Below the pieces are notes generated by a model. It saw only the letters and a program-made list of their open reading frames with translations, was not told where the DNA came from and did no database searches. The position numbers and the translations under genes are program-made. From Steromphala cineraria (lineage: Eukaryota > Mollusca > Gastropoda > Trochida > Trochidae), in contig OU744724.1 in assembly GCA_916613615.1 (NCBI GenBank), positions 46,168,662 through 46,232,661 of the forward strand: 64,000 nt of DNA, in the 5' to 3' direction. The first letter of the stretch is position 1. Every line of letters starts with the position of its first letter. This document shows, piece after piece, positions 44,750 through 56,342 of the stretch.

Positions 44750-45555
44750 TTTATCATATAATGTCATGTTGAAATAAAAGTTTAAACGAAAATATGATTC
44801 CTACTTAAAATATGTTTGACCTAGATTTCGCGGAGTAATTGCTTTCACAAAAAAGCAAGGTGACGGTCATATTGTCGGCGATGTATAGTTGTGAACAGTC
44901 TATAAATATTCCTTCATTCAGAAGTTTCACTGACTTTAATGACAATGTATATTTTTTTACATTATATATGATATGTACAAACTCTAGTCTTTATATTATC
45001 AATCTGAAGTCGCAAAGGAGACATTTTACGAAAGATTGAATGACTAATATCTATCTTGACATCCTTTCAAAATTATGTGTGTCAACGAAAACATATATTA
45101 TTTTAGAATGTCAATCTTGATATCTGTTAAAAATTATGTGCGTCAGAGAATGTATTTAGAAAGTCTGTTCGTATTATATATTTCATGTTACCATACATTT
45201 TATGGAGTCGGTATAAAGCGCTACGAACCCGTTATGACGAGTGCACCCCAAGAAGGACTTTCTCAGAGGGCTTCATATGATGTAACTCGTCCAGACTTTT
45301 GATAACGCTTCTATGTATATAATCAGAATTTGTTTTGATTTTGAAAGGCGTGAAACTTTGTATACAAAATTGTGTTGATTCTGAACTTGGGCAAGATTTA
45401 ACTCTAGGTTAAAAGCTATCATGTAAAATACCTTTTGTTTTATTATAATAACATAAAGTATCGGAAAATTCAAAATACACAGAGAAGATTACTTAGTATC
45501 TATCTAGTATTGTGAAACATTTCTGTTTCAATAGTCTCTTTCTTTTTAAGAGTTA
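44750..45555. other. No gene recognised
   Basis: AT-rich; short open frames without motifs (for example 45075-45302). Confidence 0.45.
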
Positions 45556-45560
45556 TAATC

Positions 45561-45590
<30 letters not shown>
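45556..45590. repeat. Poly-G tract next to a LINE 5' end
   Basis: An uninterrupted run of about 30 G residues immediately upstream of the LINE sequence. Such runs are unstable and often mis-sequenced; the length is not reliable. Confidence 0.9.
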
Positions 45591-45591
<1 letters not shown>

Positions 45592-45653
45592 ATATTTGCC
45601 AGAGGCAGTATTGGCAATATTGGACATTTTAGTTTGATACTTTTAATTTTGTT

Positions 45654-47570
45654 TTGTTTACATTTTGTTTCCCAATCCAAGATCAACAAAGAAAACAAGT
45701 ATTCAGATTCCTTAGAAAAAAGAAAGCACAAATCTTTTGTCTCCAAGATGTACATTTTACAAAAGAACAGGAACAACTGATTAAACAACAATGGGGTTAC
45801 AATGAATGCTATTTTAGCCATTACAGAAGCAACGCTAGGGGTACTGCCATTCTTTTCAATAATGATTTTCAATTTAATATTATACAAGCTGTAACAGATG
45901 ATGAAGAAGGAAATTATATAGCACTAAAACTGAAAATAAATGATATAATTTATTCATTAGTTAATCTATATGGACCAAACACTGATGATCCTGATTTTTA
46001 TAAACATATAAAGACTATTATAGAAAATTTTGAAACCGATAAGGCAATAATTTGTGGAGATTGGAACCTTGTTTTAGATTCTGATATGGATACATTTAAC
46101 TATAAAAATATAAACAATCCAAAAGCTAGAACCGAGGTTATGGAAATAATGGATTTATTGGATTTAAAGGATCCATGGCGAGAGTTTCATCCAAATGAAA
46201 GGCGTTTTACTTGGAGACAACCAACCCCCATAAAACAATCTCGTTTAGATTTTGTTTTGATAACACATAATTTGATGTATTCTATTTCGGATACTGATAT
46301 AATTCCAAGTATTAACTCTGATCATTCAATTGTATCAATTACAATCAATTCATCACAAATGGAAAGAGGTAAAGGATTTTGGAAATTTAATAATTCATTG
46401 TTACATGATCCTGAATATATTCAGAATGTAAAAGATACAATAAAGTTAACCCTACAAAAGTATCAGATCACAGAGGAAGATGAAGGTGCTATTAGATATG
46501 AACTAAATGATCAGTTATTATGGGAAATGATACTTCTTGAGATTAGGGGCATGACTATTTATTATTCATCTACAAAGAAGAAAAAAAGAAATAAAAAAGA
46601 GTCAGATCTTGAAACCTTAATGCAAGAATTGGAAATTGAATTAGATAATGAAGAAAGTATGGCCAACAAAGAAAATATACTAATAAACATTAATGATATA
46701 AAAAAAGAACTGGAAGAAATAAATAAGGAAAAAACAAGGGGACTTTTTGTAAGATCAAAAGCAACATGGATAGAACACGGTGAGAAACCTAGTAAATATT
46801 TCCTCCATTTAGAAACTAGAAATTTTCTGAATAAATCAATTACAAAGCTTATAAAAGATGATGGTAGTGAAATTAACAAACAAAAGGATATTTTAGATGA
46901 AACTAAACTATATTATAAAAAACTGTACTCTAAAGAGGAATGTTTAGAGATAGATCTTGAAACTTTGTTCTCAAACACAAATGTCCCAAAATTGTCTATT
47001 TCTGAATCTTTAAATTTAGAGGGTGAAATAACATATGAAGAATGTGCGAAAGTACTTAATAAAATGAAAAACGAAAAATCACCAGGTCCAGATGGCTTTA
47101 CAACTGAATTTTATAAGTTTTTTTGGATTGACTTGAATAAATATTTGATAAAATCCCTAAACTATGCCTATGAACATGGTTCTCTATCTGTGACCCAAAA
47201 ACAAGGGTTAATTACATGTTTGCCAAAACCCCAAAAGCCTAAACATTTTCTTAAATCATGGCGCCCCATAAGCTTGCTAAATACATCTTACAAAATTGCA
47301 TCTGCAGTGATTGCAAATAGGATCAAACCCATTTTACCGTTAATTATTAATGAAAATCAAAAAGGCTTTGTACCAGGTAGATATATAGGTGAGGTTACTA
47401 GACTTATTTATGATATCATGGACTACACCGAGACTTTTCAAGTCCCTGGCTTGTTATTATTGATTGACTTTGAGAAAGCCTTTGATTCCGTAGATAGAAC
47501 CTTTATCAGAATGTACTTAATTTCTTTAACTTTGGACCAAGTTTGCAGAAATGGATTTCAGTTCTTCTGA
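45654..47570 (+). pseudogene. LINE ORF2, endonuclease and first half of reverse transcriptase
   Basis: APE-type endonuclease blocks: IFCLQDVHF, NARGTAILFN, VNLYGPN, ICGDWNLVLD, QSRLDFVL and SDHSIVSI. The amino-terminal SLNxxG block is absent: the frame opens with FCFPIQDQQRKQVF, so the first strand and its catalytic asparagine are lost or mutated. Polymerase blocks: NEKSPGPDGFTTEFYKFFW, SWRPISLLNTSYKI, ENQKGFVPGR and LLLIDFEKAFDSVD (first catalytic aspartate). The frame ends at 47570 because of a one-base shift near 47520; the true continuation is in the frame beginning at 47543. Confidence 0.92.
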
Positions 47571-48616
47571 ATGATATTGAGTCATGTGTTCTTGTAAATG
47601 GTTTTGGAAGTTCTTTCTTTAAAATTGCAAGAGGTTGTAGGCAAGGGGATCCGGTTTCACCTTATATATTTATTTTATGTGTAGAACTCTTGGCTCTTAT
47701 GATTAGAAACGATAAAAAGATAAAGGGGATTAAAGTGGGAAATATTGAAAGTATTTTGGCCCAGTTTGCGGATGATACTTCTTTAACACTAGATGGTACC
47801 GAAAAATGTTTATATGCAGTTCTCAATGTTTTATCTTTTTTTGCAAGGTTCTCTGGACTTAAAGTTAATACGGAAAAAACAAGATTGATATGGATAGGAT
47901 CAAAAAAGAGATCTAGATATAAGATTTGCAATGATTATAAGCTTGATTGGACACAATCACAATTTACTTTACTGGGTATAAAGTTTGATGTAGATTTGGA
48001 AACAATGATCGATTTAAATTATACAGACAAACTGGAAAAAATTGAGAGAGAGATGAAAAGCTGGGAGTTAAGATTATTAACACCCATGGGAAGAAATGTA
48101 GTTTTAAAGTCTTTATTACTTTCAAAATTAAATCATCTCTTTTCATCTATACCAAGCCCACCAGATGAGGTTATTCAATCATTTCAAAAGAGATGTTTTG
48201 AGTTTGTTTGGAAGGGTAAAAAAGATAAAATAAAAAGAAACATTATAACATCTACTATTAAAAACGGTGGAATTAATGTTCCAATAATAAGTAATATTAT
48301 AAAATCTCAAAAAATTTTATGGATTAAAAGATTGCTAAAAAACAACTCTATATGGAGTAAAAATGCTACAGTATACATCCCAAATTATCAGAGACTTTGG
48401 TTTGCTGATGGTGCTTATATTAGCAACTGTATGTTGCCCACTATATCAAATAGATTCTGGCAGGATGTTATTAAAGCATGGGCTGATTATTTAACGATAT
48501 GTTATCAATACGAGAAAGACCTTGATAGAGTTTTAAACCAGTCAATTTGTTATAATAGTAATATAATGATTGGTGGTAATGTTATTACTATTAAAAACTG
48601 GGGGGGAATGAAATAA
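47543..48616 (+). pseudogene. LINE ORF2, active-site half of reverse transcriptase
   Basis: Continues the polymerase: KWISVLLNDIESCVLVNGF, ARGCRQGDPVSPYIFIL and the active site AQFADDTSLTLDG, followed by FSGLKVNTEKTRLIWIGSK. Thumb region LLTPMGRNVVLKSLLLSKLN and FVWKGKKDKIKR match the 22-kb copy. Stops at 48616 because the G run in ACTGGGGGGGAATG (7 G) is one base short of the continuing frame; mutation or sequencing error. Confidence 0.9.
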
Positions 48617-48621
48617 TTTAT

Positions 48622-49452
48622 TTGAGAAATATATTAGAAAAAGGAGGTAATGTTTTGTATTTTGAACAATTTAAGAATAAATATGATATAAGCATAGATT
48701 TTCTTACATACGAAGGTATCAAGAGATCTGTACTTAAATATTTGAAAAAGATGAACTTCACATTCATTCAAAATGAAAAAATACACTCCTTCCCAATTTT
48801 TCCATATAACATATCAAAATTGGACAATAGTAAACAATTCTATCAAATACTATACAAATTAATTTTTGTTAAATCTTCTGGCCAATTGAAATGGGAGGAA
48901 ATATTTGATAAAGAGTTTACACAAAATGAATGGGAAAACATCAACATGATGTCTAATAGATGTACACAAAGTGTAAATTTGAAATGGTTTCAATACAAGA
49001 TAACTCAAAATATTTTGACTACCAATAAATTCTTGTATAAGATTGGATATATAGATTCACCATTGTGTTCTCTTTGCAAACAGATGCCTGAGAGTATTAT
49101 TCACTTATTATGTGATTGTATTCATGTTAGAAAAGTGTGGAAGGAGTTAGCAGAATGGTTAGGAAAGTTAGCTGAAGGAAATATTGAATTAATACCAATA
49201 AAAATCATCTTTGGTTTTAAGGGTAAAAATAATAACCCACTAAATACCATTTGTTTACTTGTGAAACAAATAATCTATAGTATGAGTAGAAAAGGTAACA
49301 AACCCACTTTTGGATACATTCAAAAGGAACTATATAAACATTATTTGGCATGTAAATATATTGCATTTACAAATAACAACCAGCCCAAATTCTTTTCATT
49401 CTGGTCCTCTTTTCACACTTTATTTGCTGAAATGGAGGTAGATCTAAGTTAA
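48622..49452 (+). pseudogene. LINE ORF2, C-terminal region with CCHC knuckle
   Basis: Follows directly in the shifted frame: FEQFKNKYDISIDFLTYEG, KWFQYKITQNILTTNKFLY and CSLCKQMPESIIHLLCDC, a C-x2-C-x8-H-x4-C zinc knuckle matching the one in the 22-kb copy. Ends with FWSSFHTLFAEMEVDLS and a stop at 49452. Confidence 0.9.
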
Positions 49453-49739
49453 GAAATATAAATAACCTTGCATTTGTTTATCTGTATTTTAGACATGATG
49501 GTGATATTAACAATCAATTATCTGTATCTTTATGGAAATAAGAACTCTGTATCATTATGAATATGTACATGTAAACATCATATGGGATCTCTATGGAAAT
49601 ATAAAATCTGTATCATAATGAATATGTACATGTAAACATCATATGTGGTCTTTATTGAAGTATGAACTCTGTATCATTATGAATATGTACATGTAAACAT
49701 CATATGGGAAATAAAAATATAAAAAAAAAAAATATTCCT

Positions 49740-51023
49740 TCATTCAATTATTTTTTTCACAGTGTTAGAAATGTCTTCTACAATCTATCAACATTTTCGG
49801 TATGATTCCCAGTGCACGAGTAGATATTGTATTTATTTATAACACAAAATGTGTAAGAACCACTTGTCAACGTCGCTACAACAGGGGAAGTAACTCTAAC
49901 TGCATTTTGAAAAGCTGCATTGTCATTGTTGTTACGCCAGTTCAGTTACGGTATCCTTAGACTAAACGCCGACTATTTGCGAAGGTGAGGTTTTTGCGTT
50001 TGTTACTACGCTACTAGATAATCTGTACCAACACTAGAATATGGGTTTTTTTTGGCTGTTAAGGTCAAAGCGATCTAGGCCGATGTTATTCACGAAAATT
50101 TAAGCACATATTTTTTCGATAGCCAATTGTTAGCTGCATATCGTTATATTTTTAAATGCACGATGAAAACAACTTGAAATGCTTCGATCGATAACCAAGC
50201 TATAATTTCTAAAATACGAATACGTGATAAGTTTACCCTGACAGATTTTGTTTACGATATTTTATTTTGATAAAAGAACCACTAAACCTGAAAACTCCCG
50301 ATGACGTTATCAATGGTTAGCGACCGGTTTAGGACTCGCATGAAATGCATGGAGTTTTGAGAAAATAGTTCAGGTTTTGAACTTAATTTGCATCTTTATC
50401 AGATTTGGAGCAAATCGGATACCAAGTTTATCCGATAGCTTTATTGTATCGATAACATCCTCCATTATATGATAAATTTGGATATGTAAAACATTCATAT
50501 TATTTCCTTTAGATCAGTTTATGACTGGAAAATACATCTAATCGAACGGAACGAAATGCATTAACAGTAGCTTGATAAACTTAAAATTACGATCTATTTT
50601 GAATAATGTATGGCGCAAAAAGACAACCTTATACCCACTCATGTAAACACAATAGATGAAAGTGTTACGATAGAACAGTTATTATGATCAAAGTAACACT
50701 TCACCACAGTTGTTTACATTTGTTGACAAAGATACCCCTGCAAATGGCGACCAGCATGATACGATGTTATGCATAAGGCAGATAACTCTGATCTCCTGTC
50801 CTTGCGCGAAGGGATTTTATCATAGTATGCTCATCATTGAGTCCTACCATATCTTTGTGCAGCGTGTTCTCTTAAATTTACAGAACACAGACCAATTCTG
50901 ATAAATATTCAGTTTCTTTTAAAATTGTGATTATTTTTTGTCGCATGTGGCAGTGTTTCTCGTTCAAAGGATAAAACACTATTCATATCACTCCGCCGTT
51001 CCATTCCATATATGGTGCGAAAT
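49740..51023. other. Myosin intron: dispersed repeat then unassigned sequence
   Basis: 49855-50290 is the partner of 3160-3620. 50290-51023 has no recognised feature; the 60-codon frames there have no motif. Confidence 0.5.
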
Positions 51024-51185
51024 TTTAAGAATTGAATGTCAGTTTGTGTGTTTGCACTGGAAAATGAACGATGTCAAAGCTACATTCAAACAAGCTTGTG
51101 AGCAGGTTCACATGAAAGTTTGAATGTAGCTTTGACATCGTTCATTTTCCAGTACAAACACACAAACTGACATTCAATTCTTAAA
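51024..51185. repeat. Near-perfect 68-bp inverted repeat upstream of myosin exon d
   Basis: Arms 51024-51091 and 51118-51185 are complementary at 67 of 68 positions (the single mismatch is in TTTGCACTGG / CCAGTACAAA). The loop is 26 bases, beginning AAGCTTGTGAGC. Ends 62 bases before exon d. Such identity suggests recent origin or arm-to-arm correction. Confidence 0.95.
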
Positions 51186-51247
51186 TAATATCGGTTTTAT
51201 TTACAATTATTTGTTCGTTATTCATATGAATAGTATTTCTTTTTCAG

Positions 51248-51356
51248 ACAGAAAGCACCAAGTACATTTTGCAATACCTGTGCTCTGTGACAAATCAGAC
51301 ATCATTTTGGACAGAACAACAGATCCTGGAAGCAAATACAGTGCTCGAGGCTTTTG
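51248..51356 (+). CDS. Unconventional myosin, motor-domain exon d
   Basis: A 109-bp exon from TTTTCAG| to TTTTG|GTGAG, entering in phase 0 and leaving after one base of a glycine codon. It reads [19 protein letters not shown], then [18 protein letters not shown]. It completes the P-loop (K|TES) and carries the helix ending in ILEANxxLEAFGNAKT, where the FGNAK continues in the next exon. QQILEAxxxLEAFG resembles MyTH4-FERM myosins (classes VII, X, XV) more than classes I or II, but this is an impression from memory. A near-perfect 68-bp inverted repeat ends only 62 bases upstream (51024-51185). Confidence 0.92.
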
Positions 51357-51740
51357 GTGAGAATTAAGACTTGAGTAGTTCATTTTGATATTGCAGATGC
51401 CACACAAGTGATATGTCTCTCTTTTGGCTGGAGTTTTCGTAGACTTTCTACAGCCTTTTTGACAGAAGTCCAAAATCTGTTTATAGTTTTATATAAACTA
51501 TACTGCATTCTGAGCACTTTCTGAAGGCTAACAAATTAGTAACCCAAATTGTTATATCAGCTTACAAAACTTGTGACGAGTAAAACAAATCAGCTACAGC
51601 AGATTTTTTCGGAAACAGTGAATAAGAAGAATAAATTGTGTGTTGTGTGTAATCAAACATTATAAAACGTTTACACCATTGCCATCATTGCAAAAAAGAA
51701 ATTCTTTTGTTTTATTTTTATTTCAAATTTCTTTTTGTAG

Positions 51741-52315
51741 GAAATGCCAAGACAGTTAGAAATGACAATTCAAGTAGATTTGGAAAGTTCATGCAAGTAT
51801 GCTTTGATGCTGATAGTCACATTAAAGGTTGCATTGTCCAGGACTACCTGCTGGAACAGTCGAGGATTACCTTTCAGTCGGTCAATGAGAGGAACTACCA
51901 TGTCTTCTATGAACTTGTGGCAGCTGCAGAGGCCAATCCTCAGCTGGCTGGTGCACTGTACATGGAGCCTGCCTCTAGCTACAACTACCTCAACCAGAGC
52001 AACTGCTACACTCTCGTCGGCGTGGATGATGCACAGCTCTTTGATAATATGCGCCTTGCAATGAATGTGCTCAACATATCAGAGGAAATGATGAATGGTA
52101 TCTTCGCTGTGCTCTCAGCAGTTCTCTTACTTGGAAATTTGACTTTTCAAGACGATGACGAAGAAAAAACTGAACTTACTGGTAGAGACCAGGAGATTCT
52201 ATCAAAAATTGTAACATTGTTAGGCTTTGAGCTGCAGCCGTTTACCGACGTGTGCTTGTTCAGACAGATTCAAGTACGGGGAACAGTGACATGCATACCT
52301 TTCAAGGTGCAAGAG
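51741..52315 (+). CDS. Unconventional myosin, motor-domain exon e (switch I)
   Basis: The longest exon (575 bp), between TTTTTGTAG| and CAAGAG|GTAATC. It begins with the last two bases of the split glycine codon and reads (G)NAKTVRNDNSSRFGKFM, then QDYLLEQSRITFQSVNERNY and HVFYELVAAAE. NDNSSRFGK is switch I; the NERNYHVFYEL stretch is also diagnostic of the head. It continues through YNYLNQSNCYTL and FAVLSAVLLLGNLTF to QVRGTVTCIPFKVQE. Reading frame is intact throughout, with no stops, against a background where most frames are broken, so the gene is under selection or recently active. It ends in phase 0. Confidence 0.96.
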
Positions 52316-54805
52316 GTAATCATACTTCTTTAGTTTGAATTATAATGTGTGCCCAAACTATCCTTGTCCAACAGTAAAGGAAAGTTCAGTGAATCGACAT
52401 CAATTAGCATCTAGTTACCTGCACTGGGCTTAGTTCTGTGATCAACATATGTTGTCAAAAAATCTGACTTCTAGAACATAATAATGATTCCTTTTACTGT
52501 TGTCCTCCACCGCAACGAGGAACGAATTTTTTCATTTTTTCAAAATTTCTATGTTTTGTACTTAGTTGTTCAACAATATCAGAATTTGTCCGACGGATAG
52601 CAGAAAAACTGTTCATCCACATCTTTCAAATAATGCGCTTGTCTTCTACCTTATTGGGAGAGATTAGATGCTGAATTACATTGTATAATAAGTCATTTTA
52701 TTGGAGAAGACTTAATCTGACCAATTGCAGAAAATACTCTTATTATTATTACTATAGATGGCTGGTGCATTATTTTCAAGGTCACAGAAGAACTTTTGAT
52801 TTATCAGCATTATTACCTGCAGGTTAAGCTTGTCAGTGTGATATCTCAAGAGTCATTCACTGGATTCTTTCATTTCATATATTCTCTTCATATTCTGCAC
52901 AAGGCTTCTTATTTGGAAGACGCAAGGACCAGTCGATTTGGATGGTCTAAATGACATCTAGTAGCATGACAAGTGTAGACAAGAGTTTATACATTATTCT
53001 TTTTGTAAACATCAATTTTGGGGTGATCTTGTCACTTGTTTTCTTACAAAACTTGGTATGTGGCAAGATGTGGTGGTGCAGTGGTGCGTGCCTCTTGCTA
53101 CTTTGGTTATTCTCAATCTTTAATTCTATCTGGTTTTGATGGAAACACTTGAACTCAGTGCATATGGGGGATAATACATTGATTATTTTTTTACAAAACT
53201 TGATATATGGAGGGGAGAAGGATATAAGTTAGGGCTCTTTCCAAGTACGTGGGTCTGTTAATGGGGACAGCCTTTCTCAAAAACTATTTAAGGTAAGATA
53301 ACTAAAATTGATGTGTGTCTTTAGGGTATCAATACTTTGATGGAGATCATAAATCGGAAACGCACAGTATTTTTTATGGAGTTATTGCCCTTATTTCTTT
53401 TTTGAGTGGAGGGTTTTACTCATTTGTATACCTTGTACCTTTGTGGGTGGGTTAAGATGATGAGGTTTGATTAGAAATTGGTGCAGGGAACATCAAAGTG
53501 CATCACATGCACATATTTCTAGTTATTTGTTGTGCCTATTGTGTATCAAATTGGAGGCAATAGGGCACTTGGTTACGGATGTATGCTACTAAGAAAAGGA
53601 AGTATTCTTCCTAACATTTTTCTTTGCATATGAAAGCTGTGAATGAAGATTTCTAAACAAAAATCCTTTAAAAATTGGTTCCATAAGTCTTGATGACAAA
53701 CACTGTGTACAAAGCCAAAGTCATGTTCAAACCGGTCTCATGAGAAAAGAGCTATTCAGGCTCAAAACAAGGGCCCACAAAACTTCTTGCATCCCCAATA
53801 CCCAATGTGGTTGGACATTGAGAGGTGGTTATGTCCTTCAACATTAAATTTTCTGTGATTAAATTTTAGTACCAAAAAATAACTACCATACAAAATGAGA
53901 GGTCAAGAATGTGATATTGATAGAGGATAAACATTGCCTAGCTAGAGACTGGTTGCTACAAGGAAAGTTGGGCACAGTCAATTGGTTGTAGCCTAAGTGT
54001 GGAAAGTATCATTTTTTAAACATCCTTCCCACTACCAAACCATAATGCATAGCAACATGTCAGGCAGAAATATAGGTCTAACCCCCAACTTCCTGTGACT
54101 AGTATATAAACTGCTAAAGATGCTGTTTTTCAGGTTAACACTGATTTTTTTATTTATGCAAATATATGTATTTGATACAAGATTAGAAATATTGAAATCC
54201 ACGAATTGGTACAAAATTTGAAATGAATTTGTATGCTTATCTAGGCAAACAAGTACATACACACTTCTCAACACATGCATGTTTTGGCAGGTAACAAGCT
54301 CTCAAGCTTTAGAACATAGTATGCTATATACCGAGGAAGAATTTAGCTTTCGTAAATGTCTTTCTTTGTGACTGAGCTGAACAATATTTTTATACTTTGT
54401 GATCATCTGTGTCGGCCATTCGGTACAAAAAATATGAAAGAATCTGTCATAGTGAGATGCATATGAATGCAAAAGGAGGTATTGATGACAGTAGCATTTT
54501 GTTACTAAGTTTCTCTACCAGACAATACCAGAGTTCAGAGTTAAGTTTCTCTACCAGACAATACCAGAGTTCAGAGTTAAGTTTCCTCAGTACTGGCACA
54601 TAAAGGGTTAATATTAAACTTTGTACATTTATCAAGCAAAATGCATTGAATAATGAAAGATCCTGAAAAATGTTATTAGACACAATTTCTTGCTTTGTGA
54701 TTCCTCTCAGCATAATCAGTAGAGTTTCATTATACTTCAATACCTTTCCCTACCCTCAAAGTAATCTGAGTTGCAATGTTATATGTCAAAACTGTATTCT
54801 TGCAG
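52316..54805. other. Myosin intron between exons e and f
   Basis: 52500-52740 carries words of the 28915-29430 tandem family (AATATCAGAATTTGTCCGAC). 54507-54542 and 54543-54578 are an exact 36-bp tandem duplication (AAGTTTCTCTACCAGACAAT...). The rest has no recognised feature; open frames up to 97 codons have no motif. Confidence 0.6.
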
Positions 54806-54955
54806 GCCAGTGAGAACCGACATGCAATGGCAAAGGCTCTGTATTCGAGAACGTTTGCCTGGTTGGTGGATGCAATAAACAAATGCACTAACCCCGGCTC
54901 CAGCAGGACCCACTTCATCGGCATTCTCGATATTTTTGGTTTTGAGAATTTTCAG
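54806..54955 (+). CDS. Unconventional myosin, motor-domain exon f (switch II)
   Basis: A 150-bp phase-0 exon between TTCTTGCAG| and TTCAG|GTAATG. It reads [20 protein letters not shown], then [10 protein letters not shown] and [15 protein letters not shown]. The ALYSRxFxWLVxxIN helix and the switch II motif DIFGFE are canonical. In other myosins the next residues are NxFEQLCIN..NExLQ; I searched 54956-64000 by eye for that block and did not find it, so the gene runs past the right edge or the following exon was missed. Only about the first half of a motor domain is covered here. Confidence 0.95.
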
Positions 54956-55805
54956 GTAATGCTTTCAATTATCAATATATATAGTCTATGAAATAAAGCA
55001 AATGACATTATTAAAAATTTGACATGAATCAAGGGGGTACTAGTGGTCTCATAATTATTATTGATAATCTTCGTTTTGTGTGATAATAATTATTATGTCA
55101 ATACACTATATAGGTTATATAGAAATTTAAGACATGAACAATTGTATCTTTCTGTCTTTATTTTTATAATAATGAGGTCTCTGAGGAGAGGTACCTTGCA
55201 CTGTTAACCACAAAGGAAAATGGAACATGGTGCTCAAATCGGTCACAGCAAAAGCCACAATTAGTTGGGGCATGACTATCGTTTATCAAATAAGTGATAT
55301 CTATTGCTTCTAATTGCTCTTATTCGCTTGACCAATGATTATGTCTGTCCGTCCGTCTCAGGACTTTTTTTTTCCCGGCCTATTACGAAAAAACGATTCA
55401 TCCGATTGTTTTCAAATTTTGCACGTCGTCTAACATGCTAGGATGAGATACAGTCAGAATTTGTCCGACCAATTGCAGTCCATCCGTCCGTCTGTAAACT
55501 TTGTGCCATTTCAACTTCTTCTCAAGAAGCACAAGGCCAAGAAAGCTCAAACTTTGTGTACAGACTCCTTGACTAGTGAGGATTAAACTCTATAGGGCCA
55601 ATAAGGGGCCACATCCTTAAAACCGATTTTCGTCTTCTTCTCCAGAGGTATAAGGCCTAGAAAGCTGAAAAAGATTATGCAATGTTTTTTTTTTCTAAGA
55701 ATGATAGATCATTATCTCCAGTACCATTATCTATGGGAATGCAATGGACATATAATTGAGACAATACACATAAATGAGACTTTTATGCAGCATTTCATAC
55801 CCTTT
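54956..55805. other. Intron or downstream sequence with repeat fragments
   Basis: 55340-55490 has a CTGTCCGTCCGTC run and the AATTTGTCCGACCAATTGCA words of the 28915 family. 55480-55680 is a family 1 fragment without ends. The following myosin exon was not found. Confidence 0.55.
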
Positions 55806-55806
55806 T

Positions 55807-56342
55807 TAGCTCATCTGGCCTGTAAGGCCCGATGGGCTTATGGCATGGCATGGTGTCCAGCGTTCGTCCTTCCGTAACCTTTGTGGAATTTCGACTTCTT
55901 CTCCAGAACCATAAGACCTAGAAAGCTGAAACTTTGTGTACAGACTTCTTGGTTAGTGAGGTAGCTTTGGTGGCCCTGTGACCCCTAATAAGGATCACAG
56001 GGGCCACACCCTAAAAATCTATTTTCATCTTCTTCTCCAGAACCATGAGGACAAGAAAGCTGAAAGTTTGTGTACAGACTCCTTGACTAGTGAGGATTAT
56101 AAATTGTAGCTTTTGTGGCCCTGTGACCCCTAAAAAGGGCCACAGGGGCCACGCCCTAAAAACCTATTTTCATCTTCTTCTCCTGAAGTATAAGGCCTAG
56201 AAAACTGAAACTTGTCGCCTATATACTTAATTTTATGATGGATGACCCTGTGGCCTCTACAAAGCGGGAATCATATTGGCCACACTCTACAGCATAATTG
56301 ATGAAGAAGCCTTATGAGCTACAGAGCCAATGGCTCTATTTT
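55807..56342 (+). repeat. Repeat family 1, complete three-unit copy
   Basis: Hairpin TAGCTCATCTGGCC-TGTAAGGCC-CGATGGGC, GGCATGGCATGG, units with CTAGAAAGCTGAAAC at about 55918, 56055 (degenerate) and 56198 (AAAACTGAAAC), and terminus TATGAGCTACAGAGCCAATG plus GCTCTATTTTT. Its last bases are directly continuous with the first bases of a family 4 copy. Confidence 0.9.

Larger units (their letters stand above)
45591..49735 (+). mobile_element. Tx1/L1-like LINE, nearly full-length
   Basis: Endonuclease and reverse transcriptase frame (45654-49452), a 3' region with about three copies of a ~65-bp repeat (GAATATGTACATGTAAACAT at about 49558, 49619, 49681) and an A-rich tail ending about 49731. No ORF1 is seen upstream. 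Only two frameshifts separate it from a continuous ORF2, so it is young relative to the other elements. Located in the 18-kb myosin intron, same strand as the gene. Confidence 0.9.
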
